Positions 8,109 to 17,619 of a DNA stretch of 64,000 bases are shown here, piece by piece; position 1 is the stretch's first letter, and every line of letters starts with the position of its first letter. The DNA lies in NCBI GenBank assembly GCA_002839435.1, contig PGYA01000015.1, positions 32,596 through 96,595 of the forward strand. Direction: 5' to 3'. Origin of the DNA: Candidatus Riflebacteria bacterium HGW-Riflebacteria-2 (GTDB lineage: Bacteria; Muiribacteriota; Ozemobacteria; Ozemobacterales; Ozemobacteraceae). The position numbers were made by a program, and so were the translations under genes. Below the pieces are notes generated by a model that saw nothing but the letters and a program-made list of their open reading frames with translations, was not told the DNA's origin and made no database searches.

Positions 8109-9869
8109 ATGCTTACTAAAAAAGGTATCGCTATTCCGATTGCTCTGGTTCTGATTTCTGTAATGATGATTTTTCTGGTATCCATGCTCAATTTCTCCAG
8201 CAATGAATTGCATAGCGTCAAGACCTACTATGAACGCAAACGCGCAGAGTATCTTGCCTACTCTGGCTTGAATTGGGCAGAGTCTCAATTGATGCGCAAA
8301 AGATGGTGGGTCAATCAGGGCTTTGACATATCAAATAAAGTGTCACGACCTACTGGCGGCACCGCAGTCCACGAATTTTTTGGCAGCGGCAATGGCAAAA
8401 CTTATGTTATCGCTGAAGAATTTGAATCAACCAATCCATCGCCAGTAGAAGGCTACGACAAAGTACAGCGCCTAGACCACATCAGAGTATTTTCAGTCGG
8501 CGAATATAAGGGCTCAAAAGTTCTGGTATATGGCAAGTTCATTATGAGTCCCGAACCTTTTTTGAATTCTGACAGCACCGAAGGCGCCGATACGCAGGTA
8601 TCCGCGGCATCAGGCGAAGGAGTCGCGTCAATTATAGTGCCAAAACCATGGTCACAGGATGGCCCGGTTCCAACAATACTTGTTGTAAAAGAAATAAACA
8701 ATCAAGTTGGCGACAAGGTTGATCCAAATACAATTATTGCCTCGGTAGAAGGTCATGATGACGACCCCGTTGACATTACCATGAGCTGGGATATCAAATC
8801 TCCCGCCTTCGGCAAGCTCACAAAAATAAATTTTACGGTTGGCCAGAAAATTTTTGCTAATGATGTTTTCGGCGAATGCAGCGACGAACTGATGACCGCC
8901 GCAAGGTCTAATAAAACCCTTAAAAAGATGGTTCGTGTCACCAAAATAATAGATCGCTCGATTACCGACCTTGACCTGACAGATTTTGATGTCAGACGCG
9001 CCAAGGTCGATAAATACATAAAGGAATTATCGGAAAAATATGTTATCAATTACGCCAAAAACCAGCCACATATAAGCAATCTCGAAAGTTCTTTTGCAAG
9101 CCTGGCAACAAGCGAAACAGTCAGTAAAGAAGAGGTAATAAAACGACTCGAAGACGTCCCCGCCTCAACCGGTCTCTCAGCCGAAATTGCCGGCAACAAA
9201 TTTCTCGAAGACATGATCGAAAAGTGGGTAATGCCAGGTCTCGATGCCCAGCAACGGTCTCAATTTCCTGGTAACAGCGAATATCATCTCGCCATAGGAA
9301 AGAGCACGCCACGCGCAGAAATCATGGAAGTTCTCGCACATTTTGGCAGGCTCGGCGACATTGAAACCAGGCCTAGAAAAGATCCTGAGCTGTATAAAAT
9401 CCCGTCAACTGAGAGATATAAAACAATAATGGATCTGGCCAACGCGCAGAAATCAACGTCTGACTTTATTCACGATGCGACTTTTCTCGCCGACGCCGCC
9501 AAAAAAATAAAGGTAGTTTTCAATAAGGGAACACCATGGGATGATGGGTATTTTCAAGAACTGGTTGCTGCTGGCACCATCAACGCGGCTGACTACTGGT
9601 TCTGGCCATCCAGAAATGGCTGGTATACTAAACCAGACATCACTATCACACCGGTAGAGATCCCCTACAATTTTGTCAACAAAACATCTGGCAACCCATT
9701 TATGATGGAAGTCAGCTACGTTCTGAACTACCTGCGCAAGCATTATGACGAAGGACTTGCCGCGCCTCCGGGCAGTACAATCCGACTACCCAGCGATCAG
9801 CAGGACACACCTCAGCAACCGGGCCCGCCCGATTCGACCGGAGCGTCATATAGCGGTGTTTCTTCTTGA
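8109..9869 (+). CDS. PilX-like protein with a biotinyl/lipoyl-like barrel domain
   Basis: 586 aa. The ATG at 8109 has CAGGAG 7 nt upstream and is preferred to one at 8079 inside the previous gene. N-terminus: MLTKKG, then a helix IAIPIALVLISVMMIFLVSM without Glu+5, then LAYSGLNWAE, as in PilX/GspK minor pilins. Residues about 190-265 look like a barrel-sandwich hybrid: NQVGDKVDPNTIIASVEG, then SPAFGKLTKINFTVGQKI and a short strand, the 'two GxxV half-barrels' of lipoyl/biotinyl and HlyD-type domains, though the modified Lys of the EMDK-type hairpin is not present. The rest is helical, with a Pro/Gln-rich tail. Last gene of the cluster; it meets the opposite-strand FecR gene almost directly. 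Confidence 0.65.
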   Translation: MLTKKGIAIPIALVLISVMMIFLVSMLNFSSNELHSVKTYYERKRAEYLAYSGLNWAESQLMRKRWWVNQGFDISNKVSRPTGGTAVHEFFGSGNGKTYVIAEEFESTNPSPVEGYDKVQRLDHIRVFSVGEYKGSKVLVYGKFIMSPEPFLNSDSTEGADTQVSAASGEGVASIIVPKPWSQDGPVPTILVVKEINNQVGDKVDPNTIIASVEGHDDDPVDITMSWDIKSPAFGKLTKINFTVGQKIFANDVFGECSDELMTAARSNKTLKKMVRVTKIIDRSITDLDLTDFDVRRAKVDKYIKELSEKYVINYAKNQPHISNLESSFASLATSETVSKEEVIKRLEDVPASTGLSAEIAGNKFLEDMIEKWVMPGLDAQQRSQFPGNSEYHLAIGKSTPRAEIMEVLAHFGRLGDIETRPRKDPELYKIPSTERYKTIMDLANAQKSTSDFIHDATFLADAAKKIKVVFNKGTPWDDGYFQELVAAGTINAADYWFWPSRNGWYTKPDITITPVEIPYNFVNKTSGNPFMMEVSYVLNYLRKHYDEGLAAPPGSTIRLPSDQQDTPQQPGPPDSTGASYSGVSS

Positions 9870-9872
9870 GAC

Positions 9873-10496
9873 CTACTCTTTGGGCACCCACTTACCATCG
9901 ATCTGAAGGTAATTAAACGAATCGGTGTTTACATCGAATTCCTCTTCTGCTCCGCGAAAACCACTGTTCTCAATGGTAATTTTCTTGCCGGCAGCGATCT
10001 CTCTGATTTCGCCGTTATTGGCAGTAACCGAAACGCGCCCCTCTTCCACTCCCACAACTGTCATACCATCCAGTATGCGAACCACAAATCTGGTTCCAAG
10101 AACACAGGTGACGGCGTGCGGCGCCTTGACCTTAAAACCTTCCTTGTTCTTATCTATTTTGTATATGGCAACTCCAGCCTTCTGAAAAATAGAATCCTTG
10201 CCGGCTTCGAGCTCGAATATGCTGTCGGGCTTGATCTCAACAATCCCACGGTTAATTATTTCAAGACTTGCAAGTGAAGCTTCGCCAGTCTTAAAAACTC
10301 CCCCCATATCCAGGGTATCGTTTACTTTTGCACTAACAAACGATTGCGCTGAGGCATTTTTGATCTCAGCTGTACCGTCCACCGAAAGCACTTTGGCAGT
10401 AACATCGATTCCGTCTTTACTGCAACCGACAAAAGCCACAGCAAAAACCAGCACAATAAGAGCCAGGGGCACAACCCCATGTTTTACTGGATTCAT
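9873..10496 (-). CDS. FecR-domain lipoprotein
   Basis: 207 aa. Hydrophobic signal followed by the lipobox AFVGC (Cys25), so it is probably a lipid-anchored periplasmic protein. Residues about 35-180 match FecR: VDGTAEIKNASAQ, GGVFKTGEASLASLEI, and the KAPHAVTCVLGTRFVVRI core with VGVEEGRVSV. FecR domains usually sense or transmit surface signals to ECF sigma factors, but this one has no cytoplasmic anti-sigma region. A strong AAGGAG precedes the ATG. It is divergent from the CHASE2-SpoIIE gene. Confidence 0.85.
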   Translation of the reverse strand: MNPVKHGVVPLALIVLVFAVAFVGCSKDGIDVTAKVLSVDGTAEIKNASAQSFVSAKVNDTLDMGGVFKTGEASLASLEIINRGIVEIKPDSIFELEAGKDSIFQKAGVAIYKIDKNKEGFKVKAPHAVTCVLGTRFVVRILDGMTVVGVEEGRVSVTANNGEIREIAAGKKITIENSGFRGAEEEFDVNTDSFNYLQIDGKWVPKE

Positions 10497-10635
10497 ATGT
10501 AGTTCTCCTTAGCGATTCACTTCTCTTCAACTATGTAGAACGCAAAAAAATATGATTATGTAATTTATATCCGGACCTTTTTAGTTTATTCTTTTGTAAG
10601 ATGAATTACCAGCAATTGAATTGAAAGCTGAAACC

Positions 10636-12519
10636 ATGAACAACCGAATCAACCAGTGCGTTGACAACCTGAAACTATTTATTCTCAGGCTGAATAAAAG
10701 ACGAGCTGCCGCTTTCATTCTGTTCTTTCTGGTCCTCATGGCCGCCATAATTTTCTGGCCCGGGCAAACCGACAAGTTTGACTGGTTATTTTACGACCTC
10801 GCGCAACGAAACGTTGCACGCTTGCTGCAACCCTCTTCTGAGCTGGCTATAGTCGCCATAGACACTGAAACTCTGGAAGGCGTCAAACAAAGATGGCCCT
10901 GGTCACGCGAACTTTTTGCAGATCTGATAGCTGCCATAGATTCGCATAAACCAAAAGCCATCCTGCTTGATATTGTATTTCAGCATCAGGAAGACTCGGA
11001 CATGGGCGAAGGCGACAAAATCCTGGCAAATACCATAAAAAAATCTGGGAAAGTAGCCCTCATCAGCTTTACGGATGAAGTCACCACCGATGCTGGAAAG
11101 AGCAAAAGAAAATACCGCAGTTTAAAGATGTTCCGAGACGTCGCATTTTGTGAAGGATACACGCATTCTTACGTAGATCCCGATGCAAGAATCCGCACAT
11201 TTTCTCTATACAACAGGAAACTGGCCGAAGAAGGCTGTCTAATCAGACTGGCCAAAAAGACCCGCACAGATCCGTTATCCCTGACAGCGCTTGAGAAAGC
11301 GCCAGAGACCGGCAAAGTCATTTTCGCCAGAAAAAATGGAGGAGTTCCTATATACCGAGCCCTCGACCTGCTTGAAAAAACCCTGGTTCCTGACATCGCC
11401 GACAAAATAGTGGTGGTTGGTGCAACCGCCCATGTCTTGCACGACTATCACGAAACCAGCCTCGGTCTTACATCAGGCCCCGAAATCCTTACGGCTGCTC
11501 TCGACACAATCATCAGCAACCGGGTATCTCAGCCCGTAAATGGCTTTCCGATAAGACTGTTCGCGGCGCTGGCAGGATTTATAGCAAGTTTCCTGGTTGC
11601 AACCCGTCAACGTTACCGGCATGAACTGGTTGCATTTGTCATTTTCATCGTTTCGCTGTTTGCCATGTATCACTTATGCACTTTATACAGATTATTCGTG
11701 CCTCTCAGCTGCTTTTTTCTGACCTGGGCCCTGTCTGAAATAACCTACGACATGATAATCAGATTCCTGGCCATGATAAAACAGCAGATTGAAATAGCCG
11801 AAGCCTCCTCTGCCGGCCAGATTCAGGCCGAACTGTTTCCCCAGGAAGTCATTAACCGCAACAGTTACAGCGTCAGAGGCATGTGTATCCCATGCGATGC
11901 CACAGGCGGCGACTTCTATGACTACTTTGAGCTCGAAAACGGCAATATAGTCTTCGTTCTTGGTGATGTTGCCGGCCATGGCTTTTCTGCTGCGATTCTT
12001 ACCATCATGGCCAAAACAACAATTCAGCTTCTCAGGCATCAAAAGCTGATTACTCCAGACACTCTTGTCTCGACCCTCAATAAGATAATCTTTGAACTGG
12101 TTAAAAAGAAAAAATTCATGACCATGATTGTCGGGCATATCAACATTGCGAACCACCAGATCGATATCGTTCTGGCCGGGCACCTTCCACCCCTTCTTGT
12201 TCGTGCTGACGGGCAGTTGCAGGAACTCCAGAAGAATGGGTTTCCCATGGGAGTCATCAAAAATTTGCCGGTAAAGTCTTTGTCCTGCCAGCTTCAACCA
12301 GGAGATTCGCTGGTTCTTTACACTGATGGCATCGTTGAAGCACTCAACTGGCAGAACGAGCAGTATACCTTTCCGGCCTGGTATAATTTTCTACAGCAGA
12401 CTATTCCGGCCTTTAACGATGACTGCCAGCTGGAAAAACTGCTTGACGGCGTAAACATCCACAAAAATGGCAGAAGCTTTGATGATGACGTGACCTGTGT
12501 AATAGTAAAGAGACAGTGA
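10636..12519 (+). CDS. CHASE2 sensor - SpoIIE/PP2C phosphatase
   Basis: 627 aa from the ATG at 10636; a TTG 15 nt earlier is less likely. One membrane helix at about 20-43, a periplasmic CHASE2 domain (about 48-300; motifs LAIVAIDTETLE, WPWSRELFADLI, LLDIVFQHQE and KIVVVGATA), three helices at about 300-375, then a PP2C-type domain with GGDFYDYF, GDVAGHGFSAA and a terminal DDDVTCVIV, which supply the metal-binding Asp residues. Such proteins dephosphorylate anti-sigma antagonists (STAS proteins) in response to an extracytoplasmic cue. It may act on a STAS protein such as the one at the window start (inference). Confidence 0.9.
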   Translation: MNNRINQCVDNLKLFILRLNKRRAAAFILFFLVLMAAIIFWPGQTDKFDWLFYDLAQRNVARLLQPSSELAIVAIDTETLEGVKQRWPWSRELFADLIAAIDSHKPKAILLDIVFQHQEDSDMGEGDKILANTIKKSGKVALISFTDEVTTDAGKSKRKYRSLKMFRDVAFCEGYTHSYVDPDARIRTFSLYNRKLAEEGCLIRLAKKTRTDPLSLTALEKAPETGKVIFARKNGGVPIYRALDLLEKTLVPDIADKIVVVGATAHVLHDYHETSLGLTSGPEILTAALDTIISNRVSQPVNGFPIRLFAALAGFIASFLVATRQRYRHELVAFVIFIVSLFAMYHLCTLYRLFVPLSCFFLTWALSEITYDMIIRFLAMIKQQIEIAEASSAGQIQAELFPQEVINRNSYSVRGMCIPCDATGGDFYDYFELENGNIVFVLGDVAGHGFSAAILTIMAKTTIQLLRHQKLITPDTLVSTLNKIIFELVKKKKFMTMIVGHINIANHQIDIVLAGHLPPLLVRADGQLQELQKNGFPMGVIKNLPVKSLSCQLQPGDSLVLYTDGIVEALNWQNEQYTFPAWYNFLQQTIPAFNDDCQLEKLLDGVNIHKNGRSFDDDVTCVIVKRQ

Positions 12520-12538
12520 TGCTGACAAGGAGAATGCA

Positions 12539-13381
12539 ATGACGCTTCCAGCAGGAACTTACGCAGAAGGGGCAAAAAAAATGAATAAAAAAATAGCGAT
12601 CATCGGTGGCGGCAATCTTGGCTCAGCCATAGCACGCGGGCTTTTATACACGAAATCGGTCAAGCCAGAGCTGATTCACATCACCCGTAGACGGGCCGAC
12701 ATGCTGGCAGGACTGGCCAACGAAGGCATTGTAACCGGCAACGACAATGCTGCTGCGGCAAAAGATGCAAAAATAGTGCTGCTGGCGGTTAAGCCTTATC
12801 AGGTGGCAGAAGTCTGCGAAGAACTCAAAAAGCATCTCGCCCGCAACACCATTGTGATCTCTCTGGCAACCGGTATCGAGAACAAAAAACTCATCGAGAT
12901 GACGGGTGGCAAACATGCAATTTTCAGAGCCATGCCCAATACAGCCATAGCAATTGGTGAGTCGATGACCTGCCTTGCCGCCATCAATGCAACCCCTGAA
13001 CAGGAGAAAGAAATCGAACAGTTCTTTGCAAAACTCGGCAGCGTGCTGTTCATTCCTGAGGAACTCATGGCCGGCGCCACCGTGCTGGCCGCCTGCGGCA
13101 TCGCCTTCGCGCTGCGCTTTATACGCGCCGCAACCCAGGGTGGCATTGAAATCGGCTTCAGCTCTGACATGGCACTAAAGATCGCTTCACAGACAGTTAA
13201 AGGTGCCTCCCAACTGGTTATCGAAGGTAAAAGCCACCCTGAGGCTGAAATCGACAAGGTCACAACTCCACGCGGCATCACGATTTCAGGGCTCAACGAA
13301 ATGGAACACCAGGGCTTCAGCTCATCGCTGATCAAGGGCCTGCTAACTTCGTTTCAGAAAATCGAGAATCTCAGCAAATAA
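12539..13381 (+). CDS. proC: Pyrroline-5-carboxylate reductase
   Basis: Last step of proline synthesis: reduces pyrroline-5-carboxylate with NAD(P)H. Rossmann motif IIGGGNLGSA near the N-terminus, AVKPYQ, FRAMPNTA, and the C-terminal signature TTPRGITISGLNEME. The ATG at 12539 has a perfect AAGGAG 7 nt upstream and gives 280 aa; the ATG at 12581, with AAGGGG upstream, gives 266 aa, closer to the usual 265-275, so the start is uncertain. It is followed by proB after 12 nt, so proC-proB-proA form one operon. The CHASE2 gene ends 20 nt before it. Confidence 0.93.
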   Translation: MTLPAGTYAEGAKKMNKKIAIIGGGNLGSAIARGLLYTKSVKPELIHITRRRADMLAGLANEGIVTGNDNAAAAKDAKIVLLAVKPYQVAEVCEELKKHLARNTIVISLATGIENKKLIEMTGGKHAIFRAMPNTAIAIGESMTCLAAINATPEQEKEIEQFFAKLGSVLFIPEELMAGATVLAACGIAFALRFIRAATQGGIEIGFSSDMALKIASQTVKGASQLVIEGKSHPEAEIDKVTTPRGITISGLNEMEHQGFSSSLIKGLLTSFQKIENLSK

Positions 13382-13393
13382 CCAGGCAACAGT

Positions 13394-14470
13394 ATGTATA
13401 AATCTATCACTGTAAAAATCGGCTCGAATGTATTGACGCAGCCTGACCGCAAACTCGACCTTGCGCGCATCTCGCATCTCACTGATCAGATCGCGACTCT
13501 ACACCGCCAGGGAATAAAGATCATTCTGGTTTCTTCCGGCGCTGTTGCCTCAGGACGCTGCATGGTTGCCAACCCTCCCAGGAAAGATCCGGTTTCTGAG
13601 CGCCAGCTGCTGTCGTCAGTTGGGCAGATCAAGCTGGTTTCGACCTATGCTTCACTGTTCGAGGCGCATGGCATAACATGCGCGCAGGTTCTCGTCACCA
13701 AAGAAGATTTCAGAACCCGCGAACACTACCTGAACATGAAGAACTGCCTGACGGTGCTGCTAGAACACAACATAGTGCCGATCATCAACGAGAATGACGC
13801 GGTTTCGGTAACCGCGCTGATGTTCACCGACAACGATGAACTCGCCGGACTGGTGGCAACCATGATGAATACCGAGGCCTACTTCATTCTCAGCAATGTC
13901 GATGGCATCTACACCGGCAACCCCGGCGACGCCGGCGTTCAGCTCATTGAAGAAATTTCCGGCACGACAACCGATCTTTCCGGTTTCATAACCACCAAAA
14001 AGAGTAATTTCGGGCGCGGCGGCATGCTGACCAAGGGCCGGGTGGCGCAAAACACTGCGGCCGCCGGCATTTCCGTGCACATTGCCAATGGCACCCGCCA
14101 CAATATTCTGCTCGACCTTGCAAAAAACAGCGATAGGGTTGCGCATACCCGCTTTGTTCCGGGCACACCGCGACCGGCAGTCAAAAAATGGATGGCCTGC
14201 TCGGCCGACTTCACCAACTGGGAAGTCTACATAAACGAAGGCGCGTGTAATGCCCTTCATGCAAAGAAAGCAACCAGCCTGCTGCTGGCCGGCGTTACCA
14301 GCATGCAGGGCGACTTCAAAAAGGGCGATCTGCTGCGTATAATCGATCACGAAAGACGACTGATCGGTATCGGCAAGGCGCAGTATGACCGCCAGAAGGC
14401 CGACGAACATCTTAAAGACCCCAAATACAAACCACTGGTACATTATGATTATCTCTATCTTTTTCCGTAA
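13394..14470 (+). CDS. proB: Glutamate 5-kinase with PUA domain
   Basis: First step of proline synthesis: phosphorylates glutamate at the gamma-carboxyl. 358 aa, the normal two-domain length. The amino-acid-kinase domain shows [36 protein letters not shown] and the loop [10 protein letters not shown] (G-G-M-x-T-K). The C-terminal 80 residues form a PUA domain ([13 protein letters not shown]...GDLLRIID). ProB is normally inhibited by proline. It lies 2 nt before the longest proA frame. Confidence 0.95.
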   Translation: MYKSITVKIGSNVLTQPDRKLDLARISHLTDQIATLHRQGIKIILVSSGAVASGRCMVANPPRKDPVSERQLLSSVGQIKLVSTYASLFEAHGITCAQVLVTKEDFRTREHYLNMKNCLTVLLEHNIVPIINENDAVSVTALMFTDNDELAGLVATMMNTEAYFILSNVDGIYTGNPGDAGVQLIEEISGTTTDLSGFITTKKSNFGRGGMLTKGRVAQNTAAAGISVHIANGTRHNILLDLAKNSDRVAHTRFVPGTPRPAVKKWMACSADFTNWEVYINEGACNALHAKKATSLLLAGVTSMQGDFKKGDLLRIIDHERRLIGIGKAQYDRQKADEHLKDPKYKPLVHYDYLYLFP

Positions 14471-14493
14471 ACATGCAGGAAAGGCGCAAATAC

Positions 14494-15741
14494 ATGAGTG
14501 CAGTTGAACAGCTGAAAAAGGCAAAAGAAGCTACGCGGCTGATGGTAAGACTCGACGAAGAGTGCAACCGCCGGGTATTGCTCGATCTCGCTGACCGGGC
14601 CGAAAACAATAGCGAGCGTCTGCTGGCCGCCAACCGCCTCGATCTCGAGCGCATGCCAAAAACCGACCCTCGCTATGACCGTCTCATGCTTACGACTGAG
14701 CGCATAAAAGCCATAGCTGGCGATCTACGCAACGTGGCTGCCATGCAATCGCCAGTTGGCGAGGTACTTGAAGAGCGCACAATGCCGAATGGACTGCATC
14801 TCAAAAAAATCCGCGTCGCGCTCGGAGTGGTCGGTGTCATTTATGAAGCCAGGCCCAATGTCACTTTCGACGTTTTTGCGCTGTGTTTTCGAACCGGCAA
14901 CGTGTCGGTGCTCAAGGGCGGTCAGGACGCGGCTCATTCTAATGCAGCGATAACCGCGCTGATTCATGAAAGTCTCGCATCATGCGGGGTTTCGCCGGAT
15001 GTGGTGCAGCTGCTGCCGCCACAACGCGAGGCAGCAAACGATTTGATGAACGCGGTCGGCCTCGTTGACGTTCTTATTCCGAGAGGTTCGCAGGGCCTGA
15101 TCGACTCAGTGCGTAACGGCTCGAAAGTGCCAGTGATCGAAACCGGGGCCGGCGTCTGCCATACTTATTTCGATGCTGAAGGTGATCTCGAAATAGGCCG
15201 AAAAGTGTTGTTCAATGCCAAAACGCGCCGCGTCAGCGTCTGCAATGCCCTTGAATGCCTGGTTATAAACAGTTCGCGCCTCAGCGATCTTTTTGACCTG
15301 CTGGCGCCAATGACCGATAAATCGGTCGTTCTCGAAGCCGATGAACGCGCACATCAGGCGCTGAGCGGCAGATACCCGGCCGACCTGCTACTGCCGGCCA
15401 ACGAAGAATCTTTTGGCAAAGAGCATCTCGACTATCGCCTGTCGATTAAGACTGTCGATAGCCTCGATGAGGCTATGGCACATATAGCCCGTTACGGCAC
15501 CCGCCACAGCGAAGCAATAATTACCGGCAACCGGCAGACCGGCGCGAGATTTTGTAAAGAAGTCGATGCCGCCGCGGTCTACGTTAATACTTCGACGGCA
15601 TTCACCGACGGCGCGCAGTTCGGCATGGGTGCCGAAATCGGCATCAGCACACAAAAGCTGCACGCACGCGGCCCGATGGCGCTTCCAGAATTGACCAGCT
15701 ATAAATGGCTGATCGACAGCGAAGGCCTTACCCGCCCCTGA
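14494..15741 (+). CDS. proA: Gamma-glutamyl phosphate reductase
   Basis: Second step: reduces gamma-glutamyl phosphate to glutamate semialdehyde with NADPH. The ATG at 14494 has AGGAAAGG upstream and gives 415 aa, the family length; an ATG at 14473 is a poorer start. Aldehyde dehydrogenase-like features: [30 protein letters not shown], and [12 protein letters not shown], whose Cys is the catalytic thiol. The C-terminus has [15 protein letters not shown]. It completes proCBA; the only missing pathway step, cyclisation, is spontaneous. The gene on the other strand starts its tail 6 nt further on. Confidence 0.95.
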   Translation: MSAVEQLKKAKEATRLMVRLDEECNRRVLLDLADRAENNSERLLAANRLDLERMPKTDPRYDRLMLTTERIKAIAGDLRNVAAMQSPVGEVLEERTMPNGLHLKKIRVALGVVGVIYEARPNVTFDVFALCFRTGNVSVLKGGQDAAHSNAAITALIHESLASCGVSPDVVQLLPPQREAANDLMNAVGLVDVLIPRGSQGLIDSVRNGSKVPVIETGAGVCHTYFDAEGDLEIGRKVLFNAKTRRVSVCNALECLVINSSRLSDLFDLLAPMTDKSVVLEADERAHQALSGRYPADLLLPANEESFGKEHLDYRLSIKTVDSLDEAMAHIARYGTRHSEAIITGNRQTGARFCKEVDAAAVYVNTSTAFTDGAQFGMGAEIGISTQKLHARGPMALPELTSYKWLIDSEGLTRP

Positions 15742-15747
15742 CCGCCT

Positions 15748-16518
15748 TCAGCCAGAGCCCTCGTTCCGGTTGTAACCCGGTATAGGTGGTTTTTTTCTGG
15801 CAAGATAAACCGCGAGTATGATCATGCCAAAATAAGCCATCGGCAGGGTCAAAACAATAGCCTTCCCAACCAGAATCAGAAGACCATAAGGTTCAGGCTC
15901 CTGTCCACGCATTCTGATACTGAGAACATAATGCTTTCCAGAAGGCACTCCAGGCGAAGCGACTTCGACCAGATAAGCCTGCCCGGGCTGCAAACCGGCA
16001 TAAACCAATTTTAGATGTCCGCCCCTTTCCTGCTCATCGCGCTTTCCCGGCTTATAATCTGCGGGCCTGCTGTTATTGATAATCTCGTCACCATGCTGGT
16101 TATAAACCTTCAAGATCGGGTATTCATCGGCATCAGTCACCACCCTGAAATTGTAAAGAGCATAACCATGCTTTACATTCACCACCCAGCGATCGGGTTC
16201 AGAGCGCAAAGGCTGTCGCTTTGTCATGTGCACAAACGCGCGGGCATTGTACTTTTCGAGAAGGTTGACATCGACCAGCTGAAATTCGGTCGGCAGCTGC
16301 CCGGCGAACTCAGCGACTTCCCGGCCCAAAGGCAATTGATGGTAGCCATATACAGCAAAAACTGTTGCGTAGACGACCATGAGAAAAGCGGCCAACAGAT
16401 AGAGTTTGAACAGAAAAGTTGCAGGTTTGGCCCGCTCGGGGTCATATTTGTTCTGTAGCTTGTTTATGCGTTCTTCAGCCGACTTGTTGGCGAATTCGTT
16501 GAGAGACTCTGGTTGCAT
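15748..16518 (-). CDS. Membrane protein with an extracytoplasmic middle domain, unknown
   Basis: 256 aa; AGGAG 7 nt before the ATG. Cytoplasmic N-terminus (about 35 residues), a membrane helix at about 36-58 (FKLYLLAAFLMVVYATVFAVYG), an extracytoplasmic region rich in beta strands (about 60-205, VVNVKHGYALYNFRVV, a stretch recalling 'prepeptidase-like' jelly-roll domains), then a second helix at about 213-240 and a basic tail. Probably co-transcribed with the DUF1538 gene upstream of it on this strand. No family recognised. Confidence 0.7.
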   Translation of the reverse strand: MQPESLNEFANKSAEERINKLQNKYDPERAKPATFLFKLYLLAAFLMVVYATVFAVYGYHQLPLGREVAEFAGQLPTEFQLVDVNLLEKYNARAFVHMTKRQPLRSEPDRWVVNVKHGYALYNFRVVTDADEYPILKVYNQHGDEIINNSRPADYKPGKRDEQERGGHLKLVYAGLQPGQAYLVEVASPGVPSGKHYVLSIRMRGQEPEPYGLLILVGKAIVLTLPMAYFGMIILAVYLARKKPPIPGYNRNEGSG

Positions 16519-16597
16519 CGTGGCTCCTGGTAATGTTTATACAATTACTTCGGCAACAATATGCCTTATAGCAACCCAGAAGAAACATCAGCTGCGT

Positions 16598-17298
16598 TTA
16601 TGAGTAAAAACCGATGCAGCCGGAACCGACTGAAGCACCCAGCGACACTGTGCGAACCACACCAACGCGCGTCACCATGCCAACCGTCAGCTCTTCAACC
16701 GTAGCGCCGAGCGCGCTGAGAGCTGGTTCAGCCACAGTCGAGCCATAGCCCATGCCAAATGCAAAAATAAAAACCAGCGCAATGCCAACCATCGTCAATT
16801 CAGGCCCAAATAGTGGTGGACGCTCAACGACGTGTTCGTATCTGCGATTTACAGCATCATAACGCTCAGACTCGAAAGGAACCGGTCGCGGAGTGCCTGT
16901 GCGATCCTTAAAATAGAAGAAGCGACCGGCGAGCCTGAGCGATGCGATAGCTGGCTCAGCCAGCGTTGCACCCCCCCCAGCAGCAGGCCAAAAAACATAA
17001 TGACTGCGATGTTGCAGCGCTGTGGCAGCTGCAACCCGACTCTTTCGCCAAGAGGCATCAGACCGAGAAAAAGTCCTTCGAGAAAAAAAGTAAGTCCGAG
17101 CACGACCATTCCAATACCTGCAGAAAGCTGGAGCGCATTGGCAGGCGGTGTATTGAGCACCAGTATTTTAAAGGCAACCAGATAGACAATGATAAAGGCA
17201 ACGGCGCGCAACTGTTCGCCAATCTTGGTTCTGGCATAGTTCCAGATCATTGGCAGAGCAGTACCTATTGGAATTTTTATGCGTCTGAGCCGGGACAT
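16598..17298 (-). pseudogene. DUF1538 membrane protein, frameshifted at a homopolymer
   Basis: Read in one frame from the ATG at 17298 (AAGGTG upstream) the protein has two helices and LEGLFLGLMPLGERVG, the DUF1538 hallmark, up to FGLLLGG. At a run of eight C (16971-16978; G8 on the coding strand) the sense continues one frame over as ATLAEPAIASLRL, then after a polar linker PELTMVGIALVFIFAFGMG and a second STVAEPALSALG, ending at 16598. The repeated TLAEPAL motif is typical of this putative transporter family. Restoring one G would give one intact protein of about 233 residues. It may be a real mutation, slippage-based phase variation, or a sequencing error. Confidence 0.75.
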
Positions 17299-17485
17299 AT
17301 AACACCTTATAGAAACAGGCCGCCGCATGACATCCTGGAAAACTTCACCCTGTCATGCACCGACCATGTATTTGCTGTTAAGAGCAAGCTCATTCTATCT
17401 TCTAAAACACTGATTGTCAAACCACTAAGACTCAACAAAAATTGCTACCAGTGCGCTTTTGCGGAAAGCCTTCAAAAATTATGAG

Positions 17486-17515
17486 TTGAAGCATCGGCAA
17501 AAATAGTGTTAGTCT
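17486..17515 (+). promoter_or_regulatory. Probable promoter of the sodium:solute symporter
   Basis: TTGAAG, 18 nt, TAGTCT. The same -10 form (TAGTCT with a 17-nt spacer from TTGTAG) precedes the hydrolase at 50.6 kb. Predicted start of transcription is near 17522, just before a structured leader. Confidence 0.35.
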
Positions 17516-17540
17516 ATTTCAGACCCATCATTTTGTCATC

Positions 17541-17592
17541 GGCCAGTGCCTATTTAGGCACACCCAATCGCAGAAGCGAAATTTTACCGGCC
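17541..17592 (+). promoter_or_regulatory. Structured 5' leader of the symporter gene
   Basis: Three helices can be drawn: GGCC 17541-17544 with GGCC 17589-17592; the perfect hairpin GTGCCTATTTAGGCAC at 17546-17561; and TCGC-AGAA-GCGA at 17568-17579. Together they form a compact three-way junction ending 15 nt before the GGAGG ribosome site. It looks like a cis-regulatory RNA; I cannot match it to a known riboswitch class. Confidence 0.4.
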
Positions 17593-17619
17593 AGACAAAT
17601 CTCTTTTTGGAGGCTTCTA

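Noticed and set aside
13760..14524. 254-codon minus-strand frame over proB
   Set aside because: Antisense of a well-identified gene; composition is the mirror of proB codons.
17506..17619. N-terminal extension of the symporter from TTG 17506
   Set aside because: GGAGG directly precedes ATG 17620 and family homology begins there; the upstream part is the structured leader.
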